This document shows, piece after piece, positions 44,093 through 52,371 of a stretch of 64,000 nucleotides of DNA. The notes below the pieces were generated by a model that did not search any database, was not told the DNA's origin, and saw nothing but the letters and a program-made list of their open reading frames with translations. The translations under genes and the position numbers were made by a program. The DNA is from UBA2834 sp963623365. GTDB taxonomy: Bacteria > Patescibacteriota > Saccharimonadia > Saccharimonadales > Saccharimonadaceae. The DNA lies in NCBI GenBank assembly GCA_963623365.1, contig CAVFJY010000001.1, positions 169,623-233,622 of the forward strand, in the 5' to 3' direction. Every line of letters begins with the position of its first letter. Within the stretch, counting starts at the first letter, position 1.

Positions 44093-45913
44093 TTATTCCA
44101 CGGTCACGGACTTAGCTAAGTTGCGCGGCTGGTCGACATCGTTGCCCCGCTCAACGGCAACATAGTAGGCAAAAAGTTGCTGAAGCGTATTGAGCAAAAG
44201 TGGCATGAGTAATTTAATTTTGCTATCGACGCGGACGATATCGTCGGCAGAAATGTCGGCTTTACTGTCAGTCAAAACAATGGCTTTACCACCACGAGCG
44301 CGAACTTCGTGTAGACCACCAAGAGATTTATCGTAGAGCCAGTTATCGAGAATGTCGAAAACCTCGAAGAAAGTTTCGTCAACGAGAGCGATAGGACCGT
44401 GCTTGAGCTCACCGGAGGCATAACCTTCGGCATGAATGTAAGAAATCTCCTTAAGCTTAAGGGCGCCCTCGAGCGCGATTGGATAAGCAGTATCGCGACC
44501 GAGATAGAGTGCGTCATTAAATTTGGCATATTTTTTGGCCAGACGTTCCATGTCGGCGCGATGAGCGGTGAGACAATGCTCGATTTCTTGTGGCAAAATT
44601 GATAATTCTTTGGCAAAAGCATGAATCAGCTCAGCATTGCCGCCGTGATAACTGGCAATCATACCGGCAAACATCAACATAGTTACAACCTGAGCAGTAA
44701 AGGCTTTGGTGGAGGCAACGGAAATTTCCGGACCAGCATGAACATAGGTACCGCCATCAACTTCGCGAGCGATAGTCGAGCCAACAACGTTAACGATGCC
44801 GAGAGTCTTGACGCCGCGTTTTTTAATTTCGCGCAGACAAGCAAGAGTATCAGCAGTTTCGCCAGATTGAGAAACAATGAGCGCGAGTGAATGCGGTGGC
44901 AAATGGAAGGAACGATAACGATATTCGGAGGCAATCACAACTTCGGTGGTAATATCGGGGATGAGTTGCTCCATATAATAAGAGGCGAGCAAACCGGCGT
45001 AATAAGCGGTGCCACAACCGACAATGACGATATGGCGAACGTCGCGCATTTCTTTGGCGGTGAGATTCGGACCACCGAGATGCATGGTGCCGTTCTTGGC
45101 GTCGACGCGACCGGAAAGTGTATTTGGCAAAGTAGTCGCCTGCTCCATGATTTCTTTGAGGAGAAAATGCTGATAGCCGCCTTTTTGAATCTGCTCAACA
45201 TTACCCTCGATAGTTTCGTGATTAGGACTGAGATGCTGGAGATTGAGATTAAAGACTTCAGCACCATCGCGATTACAAAGGGCAATTTCACCATCGTTAA
45301 GATAAATCGCTTCGCGGGTATAGCCAAGCAACGCGGAAGCGTCGGAGGCGATCAGGGTTTCATCTTTGCCGAGACCAATAATTAAAGGCGAGCCAAGACG
45401 CGCAACAACAATCGTGTCGGGTTCGAGTGGCGAGAAAACGGCGATGCCGTAAGTGCCGCGCACAGCTTTGAGCGCGGTGGCGACAGCATCTTTGAGACTA
45501 GCGCCTTTAGTATAGTGGCTATCGATTAATGCGGCGAGAACTTCGGTATCAGTGTCGGACTTGAAGTCATAATTTTTGAGCTGCGCTTTGAGTTCGAGAT
45601 AATTTTCAATAATGCCGTTATGAACGAGATAAATATTGCCGACGTGATGCGGATGGGCATTCGAAACTGTCACGCCACCATGTGTCGCCCAACGAGTGTG
45701 GCCAATGCCAAGATGACCAGTATGCGGCTTGGCGGCAAGAACTTGTTCGAGTTCGGCGATTTTACCAACAGAACGCGCCAAATGCGGCTGCTTGGAATCG
45801 TCAAGCGTCGCAATGCCAGCCGAATCGTAGCCACGATATTCGAGTCGCTTTAGACCGCTAAGCAGCACATTTTGCGCAGTTTTTTTACCAACATAGCCCA
45901 CGATTCCACACAT
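44093..45913 (-). CDS. glmS: Glutamine-fructose-6-phosphate aminotransferase
   Basis: Makes glucosamine-6-phosphate, the first step to UDP-GlcNAc and peptidoglycan. N-terminal glutaminase with catalytic Cys2 (MCGIVGYVG), two SIS isomerase domains and the C-terminal DQPRNLAKSVTVE. The 606 residues match the family. An AGGAGGT ribosome site and a TTGACG-17-TATACT promoter lie upstream. The leader is only about 25 nt, too short for a glmS ribozyme. Confidence 0.97.
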   Translation of the reverse strand: MCGIVGYVGKKTAQNVLLSGLKRLEYRGYDSAGIATLDDSKQPHLARSVGKIAELEQVLAAKPHTGHLGIGHTRWATHGGVTVSNAHPHHVGNIYLVHNGIIENYLELKAQLKNYDFKSDTDTEVLAALIDSHYTKGASLKDAVATALKAVRGTYGIAVFSPLEPDTIVVARLGSPLIIGLGKDETLIASDASALLGYTREAIYLNDGEIALCNRDGAEVFNLNLQHLSPNHETIEGNVEQIQKGGYQHFLLKEIMEQATTLPNTLSGRVDAKNGTMHLGGPNLTAKEMRDVRHIVIVGCGTAYYAGLLASYYMEQLIPDITTEVVIASEYRYRSFHLPPHSLALIVSQSGETADTLACLREIKKRGVKTLGIVNVVGSTIAREVDGGTYVHAGPEISVASTKAFTAQVVTMLMFAGMIASYHGGNAELIHAFAKELSILPQEIEHCLTAHRADMERLAKKYAKFNDALYLGRDTAYPIALEGALKLKEISYIHAEGYASGELKHGPIALVDETFFEVFDILDNWLYDKSLGGLHEVRARGGKAIVLTDSKADISADDIVRVDSKIKLLMPLLLNTLQQLFAYYVAVERGNDVDQPRNLAKSVTVE

Positions 45914-45937
45914 AATTACCTCCTGTTTGTTCTTTTT

Positions 45938-45966
45938 AGTATAACCATTTCTTATCTTGGCGTCAA
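45938..45966 (-). promoter_or_regulatory. glmS promoter
   Basis: On minus: TTGACG, a 17-base spacer and TATACT. Confidence 0.75.
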
Positions 45967-45989
45967 AAATTGTGTAGACCGAAAACAGC

Positions 45990-46018
45990 TTGACTTTTCG
46001 GCGATTTACGGGTACACT
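45990..46018 (+). promoter_or_regulatory. tRNA-Asn promoter
   Basis: TTGACT, a 17-base spacer and TACACT, ending 10 bases before the tRNA. Confidence 0.75.
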
Positions 46019-46028
46019 TGAATTACTT

Positions 46029-46103
46029 TCCCCTGTAGCTCAATGGTGGAGCAAGAAGCTGTTAACTTCGAGGTTGTCAGTTCGAGTCTGACCGGGGGAG
46101 CCA
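46029..46103 (+). tRNA. tRNA-Asn (anticodon GTT), CCA encoded
   Basis: The acceptor TCCCCTG pairs with CGGGGGA (one U-G), the loop is CTGTTAA, the T arm is TGTCAG-TTCGAGT-CTGAC, and the discriminator is G. Confidence 0.95.
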
Positions 46104-46109
46104 TTTTTT

Positions 46110-46130
46110 ATGGACGCGAGTCCATTTTTT
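46110..46130 (+). terminator. Terminator of tRNA-Asn
   Basis: ATGGAC-GCGA-GTCCAT followed by TTTTT. Confidence 0.85.
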
Positions 46131-46164
46131 GTTGCAAAAACAAGTGGCAATTTCTTGGGCGACT

Positions 46165-46719
46165 CTAGATTTCAATAATCCGCCAACCGGAAACGTATTC
46201 AATGCGCGTGCCCTGATATTCGCGCACCATATTTTCTTCGGTAGGATAAGTGTGACCATGGAACAGCACTTTGGGATGATTCTTGTCGAGATAAGCCCGC
46301 AAAGCGTCGAAGCCTTGATGAGCAAGTTCGTCCTCATCATTAATGCCCCGCGGCGGGCAGTGAGTAATAAAAATATCGACAGGCGGAAAATAAGTAAACA
46401 GCCGGTTGGCTTCTTCTTGGGTATACATAATCGCATAAGGATTGCTTTTATAGCGCACGCAGTCTTGAAAACCGCCAAAACGATAGCCTCCGAAGTCCCA
46501 AGTATGCATATGTAAATCGAGCATGTCAATTTCTTGCATATATTCGCCAGCATCGTGATTACCATAAACACCAATTTTCGGAATCTGGGTGCGCTGGAGG
46601 CTCAATACCATCGAACGTTCAAAATCGCCGAGCGAAATAATTAGATCAACCTGCTCTGCTTCGGCTTTGGCGGATAGGTCAATCTTGGGGTTTTGATCAG
46701 CAATCACTAAACATTTCAT
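46165..46719 (-). CDS. Calcineurin-like metallophosphoesterase
   Basis: The 184-residue enzyme shows the two-metal motifs: a degenerate first DxH (DQN in VIADQNPKI), GDFE, YGNHDAGEY, FITHCPPRG and HGHTYP. The family includes YfcE-type phosphodiesterases and Brix-like regulators; the substrate is unknown. The change of DxH to DxN may alter metal use. TATATT at 46726-46731 is exactly six bases before the ATG. Confidence 0.88.
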   Translation of the reverse strand: MKCLVIADQNPKIDLSAKAEAEQVDLIISLGDFERSMVLSLQRTQIPKIGVYGNHDAGEYMQEIDMLDLHMHTWDFGGYRFGGFQDCVRYKSNPYAIMYTQEEANRLFTYFPPVDIFITHCPPRGINDEDELAHQGFDALRAYLDKNHPKVLFHGHTYPTEENMVREYQGTRIEYVSGWRIIEI

Positions 46720-46770
46720 AATTAGAATATAGTACAGCTAAGAGGAATGACTTTTGCGAAAAAATTAAGC

Positions 46771-46799
46771 TTGCTTTTAGGTTTTGCTTATGCTTTAAT
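46771..46799 (+). promoter_or_regulatory. Promoter of the subtilase gene
   Basis: TTGCTT, a 17-base spacer and TTTAAT, giving a leader of about 40 nt with AAGGG near the ATG. Confidence 0.55.
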
Positions 46800-46846
46800 G
46801 ACTTTATAAAAGGTCAAAATAAATATTAAAAACAAGGGTCATTTTC

Positions 46847-48886
46847 ATGAACAGAAGGAAAAAGTCAGCACTTTTTTCGGTATCAGTAGCTTCATTGGGG
46901 TTGGTTGCTGGTGCATTAATGGTGCTACCAAATAAGGCGCAAGCCGAAGAAGCAATGCTTGCGAGCATGTCGTATAGCGAGACAACGGAATATTTGAGCG
47001 GTAAATACGAGATTTCAGAACAAAATGTGACAGCAGCGCTTGAAACAAAGACGTTGATTGCGGAGGTGAAGGATTCCTCAATTCTCGATAATGACCCGAC
47101 CATCGCGAAAAAGACTAATATTTTTGGTAATTATTATGTAATTGAGTACCGCAGCGCGACGGAAGTGGCGAATGGCTATGCAAATCTAAAAAAGAGTGGC
47201 GCAGAAAATATTACCCTAAACGAAACTATGACGAGTACAGGGACTGAGACCAGCTATGCAGAAGCGTGGGGGACGCAGACAATGTATCTGGACAAATATG
47301 TCGCAGATTTAAGCGAAAACACAACGCCAGTAACCATAGCAGTGCTAGATAGTGGTATCCTTGCAGAACATGAGATTTTTACGAATACGACTGCACAAGA
47401 CCGACTATCGATGGCGTTAGCAAAAGATTTCGTGAATAATGATAACGTCCCAAATGACGATAGCGGACATGGCACAATGGTCGCAAGCGTAATTGCGCAA
47501 TCGACGCCAAAGAACGTCAAAATTATACCAGTAAAGGTTTTAAGTAGCGACGGAAAAGGTACAGTCGCAGACGTGCTTTGCGGTATGGCGCATGTAAAAG
47601 ACCGCGTACATGTAATTAATCTCAGTATCGGCTTTGAGACAAAAGAGGTTTCAAAACAGGTACTAAATACGATTGAAGCGGCAATGACCGAAGTGAAGAA
47701 TGCGGGCGCAATTGTAGTCGCGGCGGCAGGTAACGAGAAAGCCAGCGAAGTGATTTATCCGGCAGCTTTTTCGAGCGTGATTGGCGTGTCTTCGGTAGGA
47801 AAAACCAATGAATTTTCGTCGGACTTCTCGAATCATGGCAAGGGCATCGATTTTGCGGCGCCCGGCGAAGCGCTAGTGATGGCAAGTACTACGGGCACGG
47901 ACAAATACACGCTGGCCTATGGCACTAGCTTCTCTGCCCCATTCGTTTCGGCAGCTGTTGCGAATATACTGGTCGAGAACCCTGGTTACAATTTCGAACA
48001 AGTGTATGATTATCTGAAACTAAATGCCGAGGATCTAGGCACGGCCGGCTGGGACGAATATTATGGCTGGGGGAGCTTAAGTTTCCATATTAACCGCTAT
48101 GCCGATTTGAAGATTAATAGTATCGATGGCATACCAAGCGAGTGGACAAATAAAGACATTGAAGTGACTGTAAATGCGGCAAGCAGCAAGTATAATATCA
48201 AAGAAGCGAGTTTGAGCGAAGGCACCAAGCTGACGACGCCAAGTTTGTGGAAGGCACTAGCAAAAGCAGATAAAACGCTTGCCGAGAAAATGCCGATTAG
48301 CAAAAATGGCACTTATACACTTTGGCTAAAGAATAGTGCAAACGAAACTGCAAGCAAGAGCTTTACGGTTAGCAAAATCGATAAAACGGCGCCGGCTCTC
48401 CAGACTAATTTGAAGGCAAGCGATATTACGGCGGAAAGCTTTAAGTTGTCGATTGCCCTAATCGAAAACACGAGCGGTATTACGAAGATTGAATGGTATT
48501 ACAAAACCGCAAAAGACGCTGATTATACCTTACTGAGCGAAAAACTAAATGCGGAAGTAAATGCAGAGGGCGAATTCGCAATGGTGAAAACGCATGCCTT
48601 TGATGGGCTAACTGAGGGCGATTATGTGGCTTATGCAAAAATTTACGACCAAGCAGGCAACGTGACGAAGACCGACGAATTAAACTTTACGGTTTCGGCG
48701 CAAGGAGGCGAATATGGTGGCGACACATTAATCGGCCAGCCAAAGCCGGACGCTATCAAGACGGATACACCTACTAACAAGGTGCCAAATCCGAAGACAG
48801 ACAGCCAAGGTATCCTACCAGCGGCGCTAGCGGGTGGAGCCTTCATATTGCTAGGCACGACCGTAATAATGCGCAAACGTCGCTAA
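46847..48886 (+). CDS. Cell-anchored subtilisin-like serine protease (S8)
   Basis: The 679-residue protein carries a signal peptide (about 8-34), an inhibitor-like propeptide (40-135), and an S8 catalytic domain with Asp168 (AVLDSGI), His208 (DSGHGTMVA) and Ser361 (GTSFSAPF). Residues about 420-630 hold two Ig-like/fibronectin-like repeats. The C-terminus has PNPKTDSQG, a hydrophobic helix and RKRR, a layout like a sortase sorting signal but without a clear LPxTG. Role: protein processing or host attack at the cell surface, by inference. Confidence 0.92.
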   Translation: MNRRKKSALFSVSVASLGLVAGALMVLPNKAQAEEAMLASMSYSETTEYLSGKYEISEQNVTAALETKTLIAEVKDSSILDNDPTIAKKTNIFGNYYVIEYRSATEVANGYANLKKSGAENITLNETMTSTGTETSYAEAWGTQTMYLDKYVADLSENTTPVTIAVLDSGILAEHEIFTNTTAQDRLSMALAKDFVNNDNVPNDDSGHGTMVASVIAQSTPKNVKIIPVKVLSSDGKGTVADVLCGMAHVKDRVHVINLSIGFETKEVSKQVLNTIEAAMTEVKNAGAIVVAAAGNEKASEVIYPAAFSSVIGVSSVGKTNEFSSDFSNHGKGIDFAAPGEALVMASTTGTDKYTLAYGTSFSAPFVSAAVANILVENPGYNFEQVYDYLKLNAEDLGTAGWDEYYGWGSLSFHINRYADLKINSIDGIPSEWTNKDIEVTVNAASSKYNIKEASLSEGTKLTTPSLWKALAKADKTLAEKMPISKNGTYTLWLKNSANETASKSFTVSKIDKTAPALQTNLKASDITAESFKLSIALIENTSGITKIEWYYKTAKDADYTLLSEKLNAEVNAEGEFAMVKTHAFDGLTEGDYVAYAKIYDQAGNVTKTDELNFTVSAQGGEYGGDTLIGQPKPDAIKTDTPTNKVPNPKTDSQGILPAALAGGAFILLGTTVIMRKRR

Positions 48887-48899
48887 ATTTAAATACCCA

Positions 48900-48933
48900 G
48901 AAAATATCTCCTCTATACGGGGAGATATTTTTT
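48900..48933. terminator. Terminator between subtilase and CDF genes
   Basis: AAATATCTCC / GGGGAGATATTT stem with a T run on plus and an A-rich side for minus. Confidence 0.85.
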
Positions 48934-50062
48934 AATCGCTATAATCAGAATCGAGTGCGATGTTAATACTGTAACGCGGAAAAGATTTACGCAAGTGACG
49001 CTTAATCGCAAGATAATAGGCACGACGATTTTTGACATCAAAACTAAGCACAATATCAAAACTAATTTCTTTTTTGGATTCGTCGACATGGAAACCATGC
49101 ATCTGCATCACGTATTCATAATGCGACAGCACATCCTTAACGCGACGATACATGGCATTAATCTTAGGACTTTCAGTATTGATAGAATAAATACCAACAG
49201 AGCTAATAAAAATCTGGTAACCATAAAAGACTTTGCGACGGACTTCGCGGGAGATGTCATCGATTTCGCGAGCAGTAAGATTTTCTTCAACTTCGATATT
49301 AACCGAGCAGAAAACCATGTTGGTGCCATAGTCGTGAATCATGAGATCGAAAGCACCCTGTACGCCCTCAACTTCGCGAATGGAAGCCTTGATTTTTTTA
49401 GATAGTTCGGGGCTGATGCGCTCACCGACAATAACACTAAAAACATCACGCAGCATCTTGGCGCCGGAACGAATAATTAATACAGAGATAAGAATTGCGA
49501 GATAGGCCTCAGTTTTGAGTTCAAAAATGAGATAGAGCGCAGCGGAAACGAGCGTAGCAAAAGAAACGACGGAATCAAATAGCGCATCAGTACCAGAAGC
49601 GGTGAGCGAATCGGAATCAACTTGCTTGCCAACTTTGCGATAGTATAGACCGATGAAGATTTTAACGACGACGGCAGCAGCGACAATAATCAGCGCAAGA
49701 GTGTTATAGCTAACGTCACCTGGGTTGATGATTTTGTTGATGGATTCTTGAATGGCGGTAACACCAATGTAAATAATAATTACTGCGATAATGGCAGTGC
49801 TGAGATATTCATAGCGGCCATGCCCCATTGGGTGGCGACGATCGGGCGCCTTATTGGCAAGGCGAATGCCGATAATGGTAACAATAGAAGACAGCATATC
49901 GCTAAAGTTGTTAACAGCGTCGAGAATGATAGCAATCGAATTCGTGAACAGACCAACAGCGGCTTTGAGAACTGCCAGCAAAAAATTGCCAACAATGCCG
50001 ACAATGCTGGCGCGAATAATAGTTTTTTGACGATTGGCAATAGTGGTTTCGTGTGTAATCAT
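48932..50062 (-). CDS. Cation diffusion facilitator (CDF) metal transporter
   Basis: The 376-residue protein has a membrane domain of six helices (about 15-215) with the metal site pattern DAVNNFSDMLSS and a second DALFDSVV, a cytoplasmic domain (220-300) with HDYG, and an extra C-terminal domain (about 300-376), longer than YiiP (300 residues). It exports Zn, Mn, Fe or Co; the metal cannot be told. It is two bases after the HD-domain gene. Confidence 0.9.
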   Translation of the reverse strand: MITHETTIANRQKTIIRASIVGIVGNFLLAVLKAAVGLFTNSIAIILDAVNNFSDMLSSIVTIIGIRLANKAPDRRHPMGHGRYEYLSTAIIAVIIIYIGVTAIQESINKIINPGDVSYNTLALIIVAAAVVVKIFIGLYYRKVGKQVDSDSLTASGTDALFDSVVSFATLVSAALYLIFELKTEAYLAILISVLIIRSGAKMLRDVFSVIVGERISPELSKKIKASIREVEGVQGAFDLMIHDYGTNMVFCSVNIEVEENLTAREIDDISREVRRKVFYGYQIFISSVGIYSINTESPKINAMYRRVKDVLSHYEYVMQMHGFHVDESKKEISFDIVLSFDVKNRRAYYLAIKRHLRKSFPRYSINIALDSDYSD

Positions 50063-50064
50063 AA

Positions 50065-50643
50065 TTAATGCAATTTCTTTAGTTGCTTAAGAATTTGAGT
50101 ATAATCCTCGGTGGCCTCGAGTGGAAGAACTTTTTGACTAAGCACAGCTAAAACACTTTCATAAAACCAAATTTCGCGAGCACGACTAGCGTGAAAAGCA
50201 TGCCAGATAGCACTGCCAGAGCGCTGATATTCGCGAATAATTTCCGACATATTATGAATTTTGTCGGCGCAAGAAACGATGAGCGGGCGCATGTCGCTGA
50301 GCTCGGCAAGATGATCAATGTAACCCTGCTTACGAGCGAGCCAAGCTTCTTTAGTCGGCTCATTAATATCAGGCTCAGTTACGTCCTCGACAATGCCCAC
50401 AATTTCAGCACCAAAATCGCGTTTCATGTCGGCGCGCGAATAAATGCGCTCCGGCACATCCTCGAGGACATCATGCAACAAGGCGGCAATAAAAGTAGCT
50501 TCGTCGTTGAGATAACTTTGAGCAATCAATGCAACAGCATAAGGATGCGAAACGTAAGGAGTAGTGGAGCCTTTGCGATATTGACCAGCATGCACTAGGG
50601 CAGACGTCCGAATGGCGTCATTTATCTTCGCAGTATATAACAT
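50065..50643 (-). CDS. HD-domain hydrolase, SpoT-like
   Basis: The 192-residue protein resembles the hydrolase half of RelA/SpoT (HSPH4PY pattern): RKGSTTPYVSHPYAVALI, AALLHDVLEDV (HD) and ADKIHNMSE (second His-Asp). No synthetase domain is present, so it could be a small (p)ppGpp hydrolase (Mesh1-like). The ATG at 50643 is chosen because TATAAT lies seven bases upstream; a longer frame from 50715 would run through the divergent promoter. Confidence 0.88.
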   Translation of the reverse strand: MLYTAKINDAIRTSALVHAGQYRKGSTTPYVSHPYAVALIAQSYLNDEATFIAALLHDVLEDVPERIYSRADMKRDFGAEIVGIVEDVTEPDINEPTKEAWLARKQGYIDHLAELSDMRPLIVSCADKIHNMSEIIREYQRSGSAIWHAFHASRAREIWFYESVLAVLSQKVLPLEATEDYTQILKQLKKLH

Positions 50644-50720
50644 TAAAATCATTATAGCGTGTTTTAGTGCATTTTGCTTATGGTCAGCTTTTATATCTGT
50701 TTGTGCTATACTCAATGCAA

Positions 50721-51674
50721 ATGAAGATATCTTTTGTAATTCCTATTTATAATGAAGAAAAGGGGTTTTTGAAGTTTTATAATTCCCTGCTCCTGCCAGA
50801 GTTAAAGAAGATTAAATATGATTACGACGTGATTTTGGTGGACGACGGCAGCAAAGACGGCAGTCTGGAGATGATTCAGAAATTAGCAAAAGAAGACAGC
50901 CACGTTAAAGTGCTGGCCTTTTCGCGAAATTTCGGCAAAGAAGTAGCGCTGACGGCGGGTATGCGCGAATCGGATGCGGATGCAATTATGACTATGGATG
51001 CGGATGGACAACAACCGCCAAAATTGATTCATGAATTTATTGAAAAATGGGAAGCGGGTGGCGAAATTGTCATCGGTGTGCGCGGCAAGTATGAGAAGCA
51101 TGGACTAATCGCAAAGATGGGTTCAAAATTGTTTTATGCAATGCTACGCGGCATGGGTGTAAAAGATACGGTACCTGGAAGTACGGATTTTCGCTTAATT
51201 GATCGTTGCGTGGCGGATGAATATAATAAATTGACCGAACATGGACGAATTACGCGTGGTTTGATGGACTGGATGGGCTTTAAGAAAGTCTACATCGACT
51301 ATATTTATGGCAACCGACTGGCGGGCAAGCCAAGCTATAACTTTAGTAAACTATTTCATTTGGCAATTGATAGTTTCATTTCCCTATCGGCGACGCCGCT
51401 GATGATTTTTGGCTGGATTGGGAGTTTTATTACGATTGCGTCGTTTATTTTGGGCGTGTTTGTAATTATTGAAGAATTCATAATGGGCGACCCGATGCAA
51501 TTGCGGTGGACAGGAACAACTTGTTTGAGTATTTTCATAACATTTTTGGTTGGCTTAGTGTTGGTTTCGCAAGCAATTACAGCTTTATACATTTCGCACA
51601 TTCATACGGAAGCACAGGGACGACCATTATATATTATCGACAAAAAGAATTCGCGAAATCTGAAAAAAAATTGA
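50721..51674 (+). CDS. Polyprenyl-phosphate glycosyltransferase (GT2, DPM/GtrB-like)
   Basis: The 317-residue enzyme has a cytoplasmic GT2 domain (FVIPIYNEEKGF, VDDGSKDGS and metal-binding MTMDADGQQPP) and two C-terminal membrane helices (about 225-260 and 275-300). Such enzymes move a sugar from a nucleotide donor to undecaprenyl phosphate for wall or glycoprotein decoration. The ATG at 50721 is taken because TATACT lies eight bases before it; an ATG at 50715 is only two bases from the -10. Confidence 0.9.
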   Translation: MKISFVIPIYNEEKGFLKFYNSLLLPELKKIKYDYDVILVDDGSKDGSLEMIQKLAKEDSHVKVLAFSRNFGKEVALTAGMRESDADAIMTMDADGQQPPKLIHEFIEKWEAGGEIVIGVRGKYEKHGLIAKMGSKLFYAMLRGMGVKDTVPGSTDFRLIDRCVADEYNKLTEHGRITRGLMDWMGFKKVYIDYIYGNRLAGKPSYNFSKLFHLAIDSFISLSATPLMIFGWIGSFITIASFILGVFVIIEEFIMGDPMQLRWTGTTCLSIFITFLVGLVLVSQAITALYISHIHTEAQGRPLYIIDKKNSRNLKKN

Positions 51675-51723
51675 ATAAAATAGAGGTCATTTCTCTATAG
51701 TTCTAGTGCTAAAATAATTGTTA

Positions 51724-52371
51724 ATGGAGGCAATTGATCGAAATTATAAGAGAATTTTGATGCTCTTAATTGGGGTGATTATCTTAGCGGTAGCGGTGAG
51801 TTTAGTTTTTATTTTGATGCCCGTAGCAAAAAAACTTAATAAAGAAACTCTGCTGGCGATTAATATTGCCCCTGGAGATGCAACCCTAACAATCAATGGC
51901 GAAGATTACCACAGCGGGATCTATGAATTTACGGAGGGTAATTACAGCGCGACGCTACATAAAGAGGGATTCTCCGAAAAACAGCTTGATTTTGAAGTTA
52001 AAGCGCACGGGACGACCACGATTTATAGCTATATCTTGAGCGATACAGAGGGCTTCAATTATTTCGAACGAAGCAAGACAGATTTGGCGGTGCTAGAAAA
52101 TATCGAAGAAACAAAGGTGCAAGATTTTTTGGCAACCTATGCCAAAAAGACTGATATTACGAGAAATCTGCCAATTTTGCTGAATTATTATGACGAAAGC
52201 CAATCAGCGATTATTGATGGAAAAATTACGGACGGCTCAAATGACTCGCATTGCGACTATGCATTCTGCCTGAAGGTCGATAAGAATAAGAATTATGCGT
52301 GGCGAGTCAAAGAAGTGATTGAACTGGCGGGCTTTAATTATGAGGATTATCGGATAATTTATGAAGACTAA
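51724..52371 (+). CDS. Module copy 1, gene 1: PEGA-domain membrane protein
   Basis: The 215-residue protein has one membrane helix (about 13-37), a PEGA domain outside the membrane (about 42-110; IAPGDATLTINGEDYHSG and the following beta strands) and a C-terminal alpha/beta part with two Cys (about 175-185). PEGA domains bind other surface proteins or wall. TAAAAT is eight bases before the ATG. Its last 11 bases overlap the hydrolase ORF (..TATGAAGACTAA), coupling translation. Confidence 0.85.
   Translation: MEAIDRNYKRILMLLIGVIILAVAVSLVFILMPVAKKLNKETLLAINIAPGDATLTINGEDYHSGIYEFTEGNYSATLHKEGFSEKQLDFEVKAHGTTTIYSYILSDTEGFNYFERSKTDLAVLENIEETKVQDFLATYAKKTDITRNLPILLNYYDESQSAIIDGKITDGSNDSHCDYAFCLKVDKNKNYAWRVKEVIELAGFNYEDYRIIYED

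Noticed and set aside
45914..45937. glmS ribozyme in the leader
   Set aside because: The mapped promoter leaves only about 25 nt before the start codon, too short for the ribozyme.
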